From Janthinobacterium psychrotolerans (lineage in GTDB: Bacteria > Pseudomonadota > Gammaproteobacteria > Burkholderiales > Burkholderiaceae_D): a stretch of 64,000 nt of DNA. Every line of letters starts with the position of its first letter. Position 1 is the first letter of the stretch. A program made the translations under genes and the position numbers. The DNA lies in the NCBI RefSeq assembly GCF_001677885.1, contig NZ_LOCQ01000056.1:186001-250000 (forward strand), in the 5' to 3' direction. The notes under the pieces are model-generated. The model was not told the origin of the DNA. It ran no database searches and saw nothing but the letters and a program-made list of their open reading frames with translations. Below, in pieces: positions 47,540 through 56,216 of this stretch.

Positions 47540-48655
47540 ATGCGCCCTCCAATGCTACGCATCACCATGATCCTCGGCGCCCTGCACGCCGTGCTGGGCT
47601 ACCTGCTGCTGCCGGCCCTGCACCTCGCCTTGCCCGGCTTCCTGCTGGGCGCCGCCGTGCTGCTGGCCTCGACCATGCTGATGCCGATGACGATCTTCGC
47701 GCGCGCCATCACCCATGACACGCGCCTGGCCGACCGCCTGAGCTGGGCCGGCTCGCTGTGCATGGGATTTTTTTCCTCGCTGTTCGTGCTGGCCGTGCTG
47801 CGCGAACTGCTGATGCTGTATCCGCCGGCGCGCCTGCATGAACAGGCCAGCGCCACCGGCGTGCTCGGCCTGGCGCTGCTGGCGACCATCGTCGGCTTTA
47901 TCAATGCGCGCCGGACCGCGCGCGTCAAGGAAGTGACGGTCGCCATCGCCGGCCTGCCGCCGGCCTTGCAAGGCTTTACCATCGTCCAGCTGAGCGACAT
48001 CCATGTGGGCGCCACCATCAAACGCGCCTGGGTCGAAGCGATGGTGGCGCGCGCCAACAGCCTCGCTGCCGATGCGATCGCCATTACCGGCGACTTCGGC
48101 GACGGCACGGTACCGCAACTGGGCGCGCATACGGCGCCGCTGGGCATGCTGCGCGCCCGCCATGGCGTCTTCCTTGTTACCGGCAACCACGAATACTATT
48201 CCGGCGCGGTACCGTGGGTGGCCGAATTTCGGCGCCTGGGCTTGACGGTGCTGATGAACCAGCACCAGGTACTCGAGCACGATGGCGCGCAGCTGGTGCT
48301 GGCCGGCGTGACCGACTATAACGCCGCGCATTTCGATCCGGGCCACACCAGCGACCCGCAAGCGGCGATTGCCGGCGCGCCGCCTGGCCTGCCCTGCATC
48401 GTGCTGGCGCACCAGCCGCGCAGCGCACCGGCAGCGGAAAAAGCCGGCTTCGACCTGCAACTGTCCGGCCACACCCACGGCGGCCAGTTCTGGCCGTGGA
48501 ATTTGTTCGTGCCGCTGCAGCAGCCCTATGTGGCGGGCTTGCACCGCAGTGGCAAGCTGCAGGTTTATGTGAGCCGTGGCACCGGCTATTGGGGGCCGCC
48601 GAAACGGCTGGGGGCGCCAGCGGAGATGACGAGGATTACGCTGGTGGCCGCCTAG
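47540..48655 (+). CDS. Membrane-anchored metallophosphoesterase (YkuE/YaeI-like)
   Basis: About 371 residues. The first 130 residues form four predicted membrane helices (for example ILGALHAVLGYLLLPAL and FFSSLFVLAVLRELLML). The catalytic domain follows with the calcineurin-type metal motifs in order: LSDIHVGA, TGDFGDG, VTGNHEYY and SGHTHGGQ. Relatives hydrolyse phospholipid intermediates such as UDP-diacylglucosamine or act on lipid phosphates in the envelope; the substrate here is unknown. The start at 47540 lies just after the kinase stop; an ATG at 47525 inside the kinase gene is an alternative. No clear ribosome-binding site. Confidence 0.88.
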   Translation: MRPPMLRITMILGALHAVLGYLLLPALHLALPGFLLGAAVLLASTMLMPMTIFARAITHDTRLADRLSWAGSLCMGFFSSLFVLAVLRELLMLYPPARLHEQASATGVLGLALLATIVGFINARRTARVKEVTVAIAGLPPALQGFTIVQLSDIHVGATIKRAWVEAMVARANSLAADAIAITGDFGDGTVPQLGAHTAPLGMLRARHGVFLVTGNHEYYSGAVPWVAEFRRLGLTVLMNQHQVLEHDGAQLVLAGVTDYNAAHFDPGHTSDPQAAIAGAPPGLPCIVLAHQPRSAPAAEKAGFDLQLSGHTHGGQFWPWNLFVPLQQPYVAGLHRSGKLQVYVSRGTGYWGPPKRLGAPAEMTRITLVAA

Positions 48656-49404
48656 TCAGCCCAGCTGGCCATCCACGCGTTGAGGCGGGCCACCATCGCC
48701 GGCGTATTCAAACGCTCCACCGCGCCGTCAATGGCGTCACTGTCGCTGACCTCGAACAGCAGCACCGTTTCCTCACGCTCGGCACCCGTGCCGAACAGCC
48801 CTTCCCGGTCCAGCAGCTCCAGCGCCGCAATGCCCGCCTCAAACGCGCTGGCGCGTAACACCTCGAAATCGACATCAAACGGCAAGTCGCGATGCGCCTG
48901 CAGCAGCAGGCGATAAGCGCTGTCGAAATACGCGCCGCCCTCGTCAAACTGCCATTCCGGCGGATTCCACAGCATCTCGTCCTCGTCTTCCGCGCCGGCA
49001 AGCGCTTCGCCGCTGTTGGCCAGCAGGGAAATCGTCATGGCGCTGTCGTCGCTGTACAGGGCGTAGGCATTGAAATGCTGATCCGGATGCGCGGCGCGCA
49101 GGGCGGCAACGGCCTGGCGCGTGGCGTTGAGGAGCAAGGTGTGCAGCAGCGGCGCGTCGAACACGGCGGGATCGATCACGCTGGCGCGCTCCAGGGTGTA
49201 GCCCTCGGCCAGCGCGGCCGCGCAAAAGGCGGCATAGGCCGCCTGCGCCTGGTCCGCACTGGCATGCCTGGTGCGGTTTTCCTCGCCCCAGGTCATGGCC
49301 GCGCCTTCGGCGCTCCAGAAGGTGGTATCAAACACCCGTGCTTCGCGAAAATGCGCGGGCGCCGCGCCGTCATGGCGGTAAAACAGGCTGTAGTTGCTTG
49401 TCAT
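48652..49404 (-). CDS. DUF4303-like protein with a WGR-like N-terminus
   Basis: 250-residue acidic cytosolic protein. Residues 1-70 look like a degenerate WGR domain (FWSAEGAAMTWGEENRTR, then AAYAAFCAAALAEGYTLERA); residues about 85-240 resemble DUF4303 (FNAYALYSDDSAMTISLLAN, MLWNPPEWQF, GLFGTGAEREETVLLFEVSD). Families of this kind occur as immunity-like or peripheral proteins of polymorphic toxin loci, but no toxin is next to it. The start ATG 49402-49404 follows the LysR stop by 20 bp on the same strand. Family assignment is tentative. Confidence 0.6.
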   Translation of the reverse strand: MTSNYSLFYRHDGAAPAHFREARVFDTTFWSAEGAAMTWGEENRTRHASADQAQAAYAAFCAAALAEGYTLERASVIDPAVFDAPLLHTLLLNATRQAVAALRAAHPDQHFNAYALYSDDSAMTISLLANSGEALAGAEDEDEMLWNPPEWQFDEGGAYFDSAYRLLLQAHRDLPFDVDFEVLRASAFEAGIAALELLDREGLFGTGAEREETVLLFEVSDSDAIDGAVERLNTPAMVARLNAWMASWAD

Positions 49405-49424
49405 TGAAATCCATTCTGGTCGGT

Positions 49425-50348
49425 TCAATCCGGGTTCATCTGCGCCGCGAAATCGTGCTGGCGGAACTGCTCCAACAGGTAGTCGACAAACACGCGCGTC
49501 TTGGCGGGCAGCAGTTTCTTGCCGGGGTAGTATAGCGACAGGGGGCCGGAATCGGCGCTCCAGCCGGGCAGCAAGCGGATCAGGGCGCCGCTGCACAAGG
49601 GCGCCAGCGCATGCGGCATTGGCAGCAGCGCCACGCCGACGCCGTCGATGGCCGCCTGCGCCATCGCTTCGGGGTCGTCGAAGATGGCGCGCGGCCGGTA
49701 TTCGGCCACGCCCTCGCCGCCCTGGCCGTCGCGCAGCACCCAGCTGCGCAGGCGCCCGCTGCCGGCCGAACGGCGCGCAATGCCGTCCAGTTGCGCCAGG
49801 TCGGAAGGATGCGACGGCATCTGCCTGCCGCGCATATAGGCCGGTGACGCGGCAGCGACGATACGGACGTGGCCCAGTTCGCGCGCCACCACGCCTTGCG
49901 TCAGTTCGATGCCGCCGCCGATGGCGACATCAAAACCTTCGCCGATCAAATCTACCTGGCGGTTGTCGAAATGGCAGTCGGGAATCACGCCCGGATGGCG
50001 GCGGATGAATTCGGCCAGCAGCGGCACCACATAGCTGCGCCCGAACGACGGCGCCAGGCTGATTTTCAGCACGCCGGCCGGCTGGCCGCCCTCCTCGGCC
50101 GCGTTGGCGATCGCCTCGCGCAAGGTGGCCAGCGCGCCACCAATCTGCTGCAAAAAACGCTCGCCGCCTTCGGTCAGGGTCAGCTTGCGCGTGCTGCGCT
50201 GGAACAGGCGCAGGCCCAGGCTGGCTTCGAGGCGCGCCACGTTCTTGCTGACGGCCGCTGGCGTCAGTCCCAGGCGGCGCGCGGCCGCCGAAAAGCTGCC
50301 GGCTTCGGCCGACAGCACGAATGATTGCAAATGATTGAGCGCTTCCAT
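49425..50348 (-). CDS. LysR-family transcriptional regulator
   Basis: 307-residue LysR regulator. HTH at the N-terminus (FVLSAEAGSFSAAARRLGLT, SKNVARLEASLGLRLF), then an effector domain (LKISLAPSFGRSYVVPLLAE). The pattern is that of the CrgA/PA0477 subgroup, whose members often control a divergent oxidoreductase. It is divergent from the SDR gene at 50471, with a 122-bp gap, and probably regulates it. The DUF4303-like gene follows it on the same strand. Confidence 0.94.
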   Translation of the reverse strand: MEALNHLQSFVLSAEAGSFSAAARRLGLTPAAVSKNVARLEASLGLRLFQRSTRKLTLTEGGERFLQQIGGALATLREAIANAAEEGGQPAGVLKISLAPSFGRSYVVPLLAEFIRRHPGVIPDCHFDNRQVDLIGEGFDVAIGGGIELTQGVVARELGHVRIVAAASPAYMRGRQMPSHPSDLAQLDGIARRSAGSGRLRSWVLRDGQGGEGVAEYRPRAIFDDPEAMAQAAIDGVGVALLPMPHALAPLCSGALIRLLPGWSADSGPLSLYYPGKKLLPAKTRVFVDYLLEQFRQHDFAAQMNPD

Positions 50349-50470
50349 GCCGCCATTCTACGCTCTCATTTGATACCAATGGTTGAAAGTGATTGTCGCC
50401 ATTACCGGCTAGCGCAGTTGGGTCTACAGGCAGATACTGGCTGCTCCCAACCACTGATTGAAAGCCCATC

Positions 50471-51235
50471 ATGACTGCCACTCACAACACCACCACCCTG
50501 CCATTCACCGGCAAAACCGCGTTTGTCACGGGCGGCTCGCGCGGCATTGGCGCCGCCATCGTGCGCCGCCTGGCGCGCCAGGGCGCCCATGTCGTGTTTA
50601 CCTATCAAAACTCCGGCAGCGACGCCGAAGCGCTGGCCGCCAGCGTGCGCGCGGCCGGCGGCCAGGCGCACGCGGTGAAAGCCGATGCGGCCGATGCGCA
50701 AGCCTTGTCGGCGGCCGTCGCCGAGGCGGCAAGAGTGACGGGCAAGCTCGATATCCTGGTCAATAACGCGGGCATCTTTCTGCCCGGCGCCATCGACGAT
50801 TTTTCCCTGGCCGACTTCGACAAGACGCTGGCCGTCAATGTGCGCGCCGTGTTTGTCGCCATCAAGGCGGCGGTGCCGCTGATGCCGTCTGGCGGGCGCA
50901 TCATCAATATCGGCAGCACCAATGCGCACCGCATGCCGTTCGCCGGCGCGGCCGCCTACGCGATGAGCAAGTCGGCGTTGTCGGGCCTGGTCCAGGGCCT
51001 GTCGCGCGACCTCGGCCCACGCGGCATTACCATCAACAACGTCGAACCCGGCCCGGTCGCCACCGACATGAACCCGCCCACCGGCGATTTTGCCGACCTG
51101 ATGCACGGTTTGATGGCGCTGCCGCGCCATGGCACGGGCGAGGAGATCGCCGGCATGGTGGCTTACCTGGCCAGCGAGGAAGCGGCCTTCGTGACCGGCG
51201 CGGGCTTGAAGATCGACGGCGGTTTTGCGGCCTAG
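50471..51235 (+). CDS. SDR-family oxidoreductase (3-oxoacyl reductase-like)
   Basis: 254-residue NAD(P)H-dependent SDR. Cofactor motif TGGSRGIGAAI, then NNAGIF, catalytic Ser and Tyr-Lys in INIGSTNAHRMPFAG and AYAMSKSALSGL, and the terminal FVTGAGLKIDGGF typical of the FabG-like group. Substrate unknown. It is divergent from the LysR gene, its probable regulator. Its stop codon overlaps the end of an MFS pseudogene on the opposite strand by three bases. Confidence 0.93.
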   Translation: MTATHNTTTLPFTGKTAFVTGGSRGIGAAIVRRLARQGAHVVFTYQNSGSDAEALAASVRAAGGQAHAVKADAADAQALSAAVAEAARVTGKLDILVNNAGIFLPGAIDDFSLADFDKTLAVNVRAVFVAIKAAVPLMPSGGRIINIGSTNAHRMPFAGAAAYAMSKSALSGLVQGLSRDLGPRGITINNVEPGPVATDMNPPTGDFADLMHGLMALPRHGTGEEIAGMVAYLASEEAAFVTGAGLKIDGGFAA

Positions 51236-51870
51236 GCGGACGCCTTCTTCGACAGATGGTCGCCGGAACCCGCCGGCAGGCGCCAGGTATCATCATGCCC
51301 AGCAGGCTGACCAGCGCCACCAGCACAAAGGCCAGGCGAAACTCGGCGGCGGCCATCTGCTTGATGCCGGCAGTTTGCACCAGCCAGTGCCCGAGCCGCA
51401 CACCCAGCGCGCCCAGCGCCACGCCCAGGCCCATGGCGACCTGGAAGGCGGTGCTGAACAAGATGTTGGCGGCGGCCATGCGCGCTTGCGCCATGTCGGC
51501 AAAGGCGATGCTGTTATAGGCAGTGAACTGCATCGAGCGCGTCAGGCCGCCGACGAACAGCACGCCAGCGATCAGCCAGATGGGGGTGGCGGGCGTCAGA
51601 AAAGCGCAGGCCTGCAGGGACAGCACATTGATGGCGCCATTGACCGCTGATGGGAATGAACACGCCCAGAGTCAGCAGATAGGCGCTCACGCCGATATTC
51701 AAGTCCAGCGGCGCCACGCCGAACGACCTGGCGATGTCGGGCACGGCGGTGGTGATCACGGTGCCGTCGAGATTTTCCATGAAAAAGGCGCCCGCCACCA
51801 GCAGCGCGATCGAACGCGCCTTGCGCGCGTCATCAAGGTGTATGGCCGGTGTAGCCGCTTGAGCAGTCAT
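51232..51870 (-). pseudogene. MFS drug exporter (DHA2-type) with large internal deletion
   Basis: The 5' part (ATG 51868-51870) encodes MTAQAATPAIHLDDARKARS followed by a normal first helix (IALLVAGAFFMENLDGTVIT) and part of helix 2 up to GVFIPISG. The reading frame then shifts, and the next recognisable piece is NGAINVLSLQACAFLTPATP, WLIAGVLFVGGLTRSMQFTA and the last helices, which belong near the C-terminus of this family. About 250-280 residues (helices 3 to about 9) are missing. A second frame change puts the natural C-terminal end (RLPAGSGDHLSKKASA) out of frame. It cannot make a working transporter. Confidence 0.88.
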
Positions 51871-51939
51871 GGTGATTCCCGAATGGTCCAGGCGCCATTA
51901 TCGCCGAAGCCCGTCCAACCAAAAGCTCAAGCGTCAGCG

Positions 51940-52860
51940 TCAAGCCGCCTGCGCCACCCCGAACATCAGCGAACGATGGGCCGCCACGCCGGCCATGGCG
52001 CCGTCGGCCACGGCAAACGCCACATTGCCGGCCGCGCGGCCGGCGTCGCCGCAGCAGAACACGCCGGCCACGCTGGTCGCTTTCGTTTCATCGGTACGCA
52101 CCACCGGCCCCATCGGTCCTTCATCGATCGCGCAGCCCAGCTGTTCGGCCAAGGGGCTGGCCTGGTGGGTGCGGGGCGCAACAAACAGGCCGGCCATGGC
52201 GTGCCTGCTGCCGTCTTCCAGCACCACCTCGGCCACACCCTCGATGCGCGCGACAAGCCTGCGCTCGAGCGTGCTGCCACGGCGCGCCAGTTCGGCCAGC
52301 TGCGCCGCATCGGGCTCGAAGGCGCCATTGAGGAACAACGTCACCGTACCCCAGTCGGGCAGCATCAGCGCGTGGTGCATCGACAAGGCGCTGCTGGCGA
52401 TCACGCCGATGCGGCCCTGGCCAAGCTCGTAGCCGTGGCAGTACGGGCAGTGAAACGCACTGGCGCCCCAGCGCTCGCGCAAGCCCTCGACCGGCGGCAG
52501 TTCGTCGACCACACCGCCGGCCAAGACCAGGCGCGCGGCCTGTACCCGGCTGCCGTCGTCCAACATGATCTCGAAGCCATCCGCCGTTTGTGCGGCTTGC
52601 CGCGCCCTGCCCTCGCGCCAGCTGACGGTGGCATACGCGAGTACCTGGCGTTTGCCGTCGGCGGCAATGTCGCCTGGCGCGCGGCCGTCCTGCGTCAGGA
52701 AACCGTGCGAGTGGCTGGCGTAGCGGTTGCGGCGCTGGCCGGCGTCGATCACCAGCACGCGCCGGCGCGCGCGGCCCAGCTGCATGGCGCAGGACAGGCC
52801 GGCGTAGCTGCCGCCAACGATGATGACGTCATACGGTGGATGTGATTCAGATGGGTTCAT
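51940..52860 (-). CDS. NAD(P)/FAD-dependent oxidoreductase, thioredoxin-reductase-like
   Basis: 306-residue flavoprotein. FAD motif VIIVGGSYAGLSCAMQLGRA, a redox pair CPYC in FHCPYCHGYELGQG (the position of CATC in thioredoxin reductase), NAD(P)-domain residues around IGVIASSALSMHHALML, and the C-terminal FAD segment VFCCGDAGRAAGNVA. The CPYC pair is a glutaredoxin-like variant, so the partner may not be standard thioredoxin. The start ATG 52858-52860 lies inside the last codons of the Rrf2-type gene (14-bp overlap), and the two form an operon. Confidence 0.88.
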   Translation of the reverse strand: MNPSESHPPYDVIIVGGSYAGLSCAMQLGRARRRVLVIDAGQRRNRYASHSHGFLTQDGRAPGDIAADGKRQVLAYATVSWREGRARQAAQTADGFEIMLDDGSRVQAARLVLAGGVVDELPPVEGLRERWGASAFHCPYCHGYELGQGRIGVIASSALSMHHALMLPDWGTVTLFLNGAFEPDAAQLAELARRGSTLERRLVARIEGVAEVVLEDGSRHAMAGLFVAPRTHQASPLAEQLGCAIDEGPMGPVVRTDETKATSVAGVFCCGDAGRAAGNVAFAVADGAMAGVAAHRSLMFGVAQAA

Positions 52861-53299
52861 GGGCCGGGCTCCGTTGGTTGGCATGCAAATGGCTGAAACG
52901 CGCGGACAGGTCGGCCAGGCTGACTGCACCGAGGCGCGCGATCAGCAGCGCTTCGGCTTCGTCAAAAGCGCTCGCCAGCGACTGGTTGACAGCCTGTTCG
53001 ACCAGGCAGCCAGGCTGCTCGACGCGATTGCCCATGGCAAACACCGTGGGCGCGCCGACGGCGTCATAGATATCACGCAGGGTGACCTGCCCAAGATCGC
53101 AGCTGATGGTCCAGCCGCCGCCATGGCCCTTGGTCGAGGCCACATAGCCACGCTCGCGCAAGCCCGCCATCACGCGCCGCACCAGCACCGGGTTGGTGCC
53201 CAGGCAGGCGGCCATCTCCTCGGACGTCATCGGGCGTCCCGCATGCGCCATATGCAATAGCACATGCAATATCGATGAAAGTTTGCTGTCTGGTTTCAT
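52847..53299 (-). CDS. Rrf2-family transcriptional regulator (YwnA-type)
   Basis: 150-residue winged-helix regulator: LSSILHVLLHMAHAGRPMTS, then EEMAACLGTNPVLVRRVMAG and VASTKGHGGGWTISCDLGQV. Only two cysteines lie in the C-terminal half region (ISCDLG, PGCLVE), so an NsrR-type three-Cys cluster is absent; it resembles YwnA/CymR-like Rrf2 proteins that do not bind Fe-S. A perfect palindrome covers its own start codon, indicating autoregulation. It is translationally linked to the flavoprotein gene by a 14-bp overlap. Confidence 0.9.
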   Translation of the reverse strand: MKPDSKLSSILHVLLHMAHAGRPMTSEEMAACLGTNPVLVRRVMAGLRERGYVASTKGHGGGWTISCDLGQVTLRDIYDAVGAPTVFAMGNRVEQPGCLVEQAVNQSLASAFDEAEALLIARLGAVSLADLSARFSHLHANQRSPAHEPI

Positions 53300-53319
53300 G
53301 TAACCAATGATATTACATG
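53297..53319. promoter_or_regulatory. Palindromic operator over the Rrf2-type start codon
   Basis: CATGTAA, 9-base spacer, TTACATG: a perfect 7-bp inverted repeat, total 23 bp. The left arm contains the complement of the start ATG. TATCAT -10-like boxes (minus strand, 53317-53322 or 53307-53312) with TTGCAA or TTGCAT -35-like boxes at 17-18 bp spacing overlap it. Binding of the regulator would shut off its own operon. Confidence 0.65.
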
Positions 53320-53349
53320 ATAGCGATTAATGCAAACTACTTGCAAATA

Positions 53350-53799
53350 TCAGCGAGCAGCGCAGGCCTGGGCCGCCCTCTCCAGCCACTGCGCATCGAC
53401 CGTACCCAGGCGCGTGGTGCAGACCTGGTGCGCGCCATTCAACACCACCGTGTAGGGCAAGGCGCCCAGCGGATTGCCGAACTGGCGCAGCAGATCCTGT
53501 CGCCCCGGCGCCGCCAGCTGCACATACGCCGTGCCGGCCTTGCGCGCGAACGGCGCCGCCCTCCGCCCCTCGTCGATGGCGATGCCAACAAAGCGCAAGC
53601 CGGGCAGGCGGCGCGACTGCGCTTGCAGCAGCGGCAGTTCACGCACGCAAGGCAGGCAGTTGCTGGCCCAGAAGTTCAGCAGCACGGGGCCTGGCAAGGC
53701 CGCCAGGGTCACGCTGCCGCTGGCGTCCAGCGCGGGCAATTTGAAATCAGGATTGGGCTGTGCCAGCGCCAGGGCTGCCATCAGCCATACCGCGCTCAC
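53350..53799 (-). CDS. TlpA/thioredoxin-like exported redox protein
   Basis: 149-residue protein with a signal peptide or N-terminal anchor (VSAVWLMAALALAQPN) and a thioredoxin fold: PALDASGSVTLAALPGPVLL, NFWASNCLPCVRELP with active-site pair CLPC, and the cis-Pro segment GALPYTVVLNG. It likely works as a disulfide or thiol reductant in the periplasm. The start is GTG (53797-53799) overlapping the DUF3299 stop (GTGA), so translation is coupled. It is the last gene of the five-gene ABC operon. Confidence 0.85.
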   Translation of the reverse strand: MSAVWLMAALALAQPNPDFKLPALDASGSVTLAALPGPVLLNFWASNCLPCVRELPLLQAQSRRLPGLRFVGIAIDEGRRAAPFARKAGTAYVQLAAPGRQDLLRQFGNPLGALPYTVVLNGAHQVCTTRLGTVDAQWLERAAQACAAR

Positions 53800-54281
53800 G
53801 GCGCCACCAGGCTGGCGTCGTTGATGCGGTAGTACAAGCCCATCGAATCGCTTTTGAGCACCGTCATCTTGCCGCTCATGATCATCGGCGCGTAAGTGAA
53901 TTTGACCGGCGCCTTGCTGTTGATTTCGACCACGCCTTCCGGCCCGGCCGGCAGGCAGAACGGGCAGCTGGCCGAGGTCACCGTCAACAGGAAGTGCTTC
54001 TGCTTCTGGCCCGGCTGCAGCGGCATCATGAAGCCCTGCACCTTGACCTCGCTCTGGTCGAGCGCCGTGATTTCAGCGGTATATTTGGGCACCATGCGCC
54101 CGCCCTTCGCTTTCACGGTGGTGGCTTTCGACAGCAGGCTCCAGGGCAGCACGCCGGGAATATCCTCGAGCGGCGCGAAAAACGACGGCGGCTGGTCGGC
54201 GCTCGCCGGGGTGGTGACCTTCGCCGCCTGGGCGGTCAGGCCAGCGCCAGCAAGCAGCAGAACAAGCAGTAATGATTTCAT
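53796..54281 (-). CDS. DUF3299 exported protein
   Basis: 161-residue periplasmic protein with a signal peptide (MKSLLLVLLLAGAGLTAQAA). DUF3299 features: TAEITALDQSEVKVQGFMMP, then SASCPFCLPAGPEGVVEIN with a CPFC pair, and PVKFTYAPMIMSGKMTVL. The Cys pair could bind metal or take part in thiol exchange with the TlpA-like partner. A good ribosome-binding site (GGAGA) precedes the ATG. DUF3299 genes often sit beside ABC permeases of this type (recalled, not checked). Confidence 0.85.
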   Translation of the reverse strand: MKSLLLVLLLAGAGLTAQAAKVTTPASADQPPSFFAPLEDIPGVLPWSLLSKATTVKAKGGRMVPKYTAEITALDQSEVKVQGFMMPLQPGQKQKHFLLTVTSASCPFCLPAGPEGVVEINSKAPVKFTYAPMIMSGKMTVLKSDSMGLYYRINDASLVAP

Positions 54282-54291
54282 GATGTCTCCT

Positions 54292-55497
54292 TCAGGAATG
54301 GGCCAGAGTGGCGGCGATATCGGTGCGATAGGCGCGCAAGGCGGGAACGATGGAGGCGGCCAGGCCCACCAGCAAGGCGGCCGGCAGCAGCCAGGCCTCC
54401 TGCGGGTCGACCTTCCAGGCCGACAGCGCCAGATTCTGCTGGCCTTCCATCAGCGCGCCCAGCAGACCCACCCCAAAGTGGCCCAGCAGCCAGCCCAGCA
54501 CGGCGCCGCCCAGCGCCAGGGCCAGGCCCTGGGTCAGCAACAGCAGCAGCAATTTGCGTGGCGCTGCGCCCAGCGCGCGCAAGATCGCCAGGTCGGTCTT
54601 GCGCTCTTCCAGCGCGTGGTACAGGGCCACAAACATCGACAGGCAGGCCACCGCCAGCACGATGGCGGCGATCGCGCGCAGCACGTCGGCACCGACGCCC
54701 ACCAGCTCGAACAATTTGGCCGACTCCAGCGCCGGCTGCGCCGCCTGCAGGCGGGTCTGGCTGTTGACCCAGCGCGGCAGGCTGATGGCCGCCATCGGCG
54801 AGGCATAGCGCACCAGCAGCGCGGTGATTTCATGCTCGGCTTCGTTGACCTGCCCATGCGGCTCGTCCGGATCGGTTTCATGCACCTGCCATACGGAAGC
54901 GACGGGCGTGACGATCAGCCGGTCCAGCACCGTGCCGGTGGGCTGCAGGATGCCCACCACCGTGTAGGGCGCATGGGCGTGCACTTCGCCGCCGGCCACC
55001 AGGCCGTGCGAGCCGGCAAAGCGCGCACCGACAGCCGCCTTGGTGTTGCGCGCCACTTCCGCCCCCAGCACTACCTGCATGGTGCCGCCGAACAGCACGC
55101 CGCTGGCCGCCTGGCCGCCGTAATGGCGGATATAGTCGGCCGTGCTGCCGACGATGCGAAAGCCGCGGTAGCTGTCGCCGAGCGCCAGCGGGATCGCCTC
55201 GGCCACCAGCGGATTGGCCGCCATCTCAAGCTGTGCGGCGGCCGGGATATTGCCGGTCGGGATATCGATATGGTAGATCGACGACAGGATCAGCTGCAGC
55301 GGCGAGCCCTTGGCGCCGACCACCATGTCGATGCCGTTGGCGTCCTTCATGGCGCCGTCTTCCAGCTGGCTGGAGGCGGACAAAATAAAGGTCATCATCG
55401 CCACGCCGATCGCCATCAGCAGCAGATTGAGGCAGGTAGCGAGCGGCTTGTGGCGCAGCGCGGCCAGCGCCATGGTCACTGCGTTCAGGCGGCGCAT
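54292..55497 (-). CDS. ABC transporter permease (FtsX/MacB type)
   Basis: 401-residue inner-membrane permease with the FtsX topology: one N-terminal helix (LATCLNLLLMAIGVAMMTFI), a large periplasmic domain (about 45-270), then three helices (IAAIVLAVACLSMFVALYHA, LLLLLLTQGLALALGGAVLG and WLLPAALLVGLAASIVPAL). The cytosolic LAILRALGAAPRKL loop couples to the ATPase. Such permeases move lipoproteins or transmit ATPase force rather than importing solutes. It overlaps the ATPase gene by 13 bp. Confidence 0.9.
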   Translation of the reverse strand: MRRLNAVTMALAALRHKPLATCLNLLLMAIGVAMMTFILSASSQLEDGAMKDANGIDMVVGAKGSPLQLILSSIYHIDIPTGNIPAAAQLEMAANPLVAEAIPLALGDSYRGFRIVGSTADYIRHYGGQAASGVLFGGTMQVVLGAEVARNTKAAVGARFAGSHGLVAGGEVHAHAPYTVVGILQPTGTVLDRLIVTPVASVWQVHETDPDEPHGQVNEAEHEITALLVRYASPMAAISLPRWVNSQTRLQAAQPALESAKLFELVGVGADVLRAIAAIVLAVACLSMFVALYHALEERKTDLAILRALGAAPRKLLLLLLTQGLALALGGAVLGWLLGHFGVGLLGALMEGQQNLALSAWKVDPQEAWLLPAALLVGLAASIVPALRAYRTDIAATLAHS

Positions 55498-56162
55498 GGC
55501 AGCTCCCCGCGCGCCGGCAGGCGCAGCACGGCGGCGCCGGGCAAAGCGGCGACCAGGCGCGCGTCGTGGCTGGCGATCAACAGCGAGGCGTTGGCGTCCC
55601 TGGCCTGGCGCGCCAGCAGCGCCACCACCGTGGCGCAGGCCCTGTCATCCAGATTGGCCGTCGGTTCATCGGCCAGCAGCAGGCGCGGTTGCGTGTACAT
55701 GGCGCGCGCGATCGCCACGCGCTGGCGCTGGCCGCCGCTCAGCTGATGCGGCATGGCGTGCGCCTTGTCGGCCAGGCCGAGGCCGGCCAACAGCGCCTGC
55801 GCGCGCTGTTCGTCGGCCGGCAGACCCGCCGCATAGGCCGGCAGCAGCACATTGTCGCGCACGCACAAGCTGGACACCAGGGCCAGCTGCTGCGGCAGCA
55901 GGCCAACATGGCGGCCACGCCAGTCGTCGGCGGCGCGCGGCGCCAGGGCCGCCAGATCGACGCCGTCGATCTCGATGCGCCCCGCTTGCGCAGTCAAGAT
56001 GGCGCCCAGCAGATGCAGCAGGGTGGATTTGCCACAGCCCGAAGGCCCCAGCAGCAGCGCGTGTCGGCCACGCGCCAGTTCAAAAAAGGGTACGGCGAGT
56101 ACGGTCACACCGCCGTAGCGGTGCTCCAGTTGGGTAATGGTCAGCACATTGGTCTCGATCAT
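55485..56162 (-). CDS. ABC transporter ATP-binding protein
   Basis: 225-residue ATPase of the LolD/MacB group. Walker A GPSGCGKST, Q-loop region GRHVGLLPQQLALV, signature LSGGQRQR, Walker B LLLADEPTANLDD and H-loop LLIASHDARL are intact. It pairs with the FtsX-type permease that overlaps it. I start at ATG 56160-56162; a TTG four codons upstream is possible. The gene belongs to a minus-strand operon from 56534 to 53350. Confidence 0.93.
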   Translation of the reverse strand: MIETNVLTITQLEHRYGGVTVLAVPFFELARGRHALLLGPSGCGKSTLLHLLGAILTAQAGRIEIDGVDLAALAPRAADDWRGRHVGLLPQQLALVSSLCVRDNVLLPAYAAGLPADEQRAQALLAGLGLADKAHAMPHQLSGGQRQRVAIARAMYTQPRLLLADEPTANLDDRACATVVALLARQARDANASLLIASHDARLVAALPGAAVLRLPARGELPCAA

Positions 56163-56216
56163 CAATGACAACAAAGCCGCAGTGGCGGCTTGCGCCCTGC
56201 GGTCGTGGTAGCGGTA

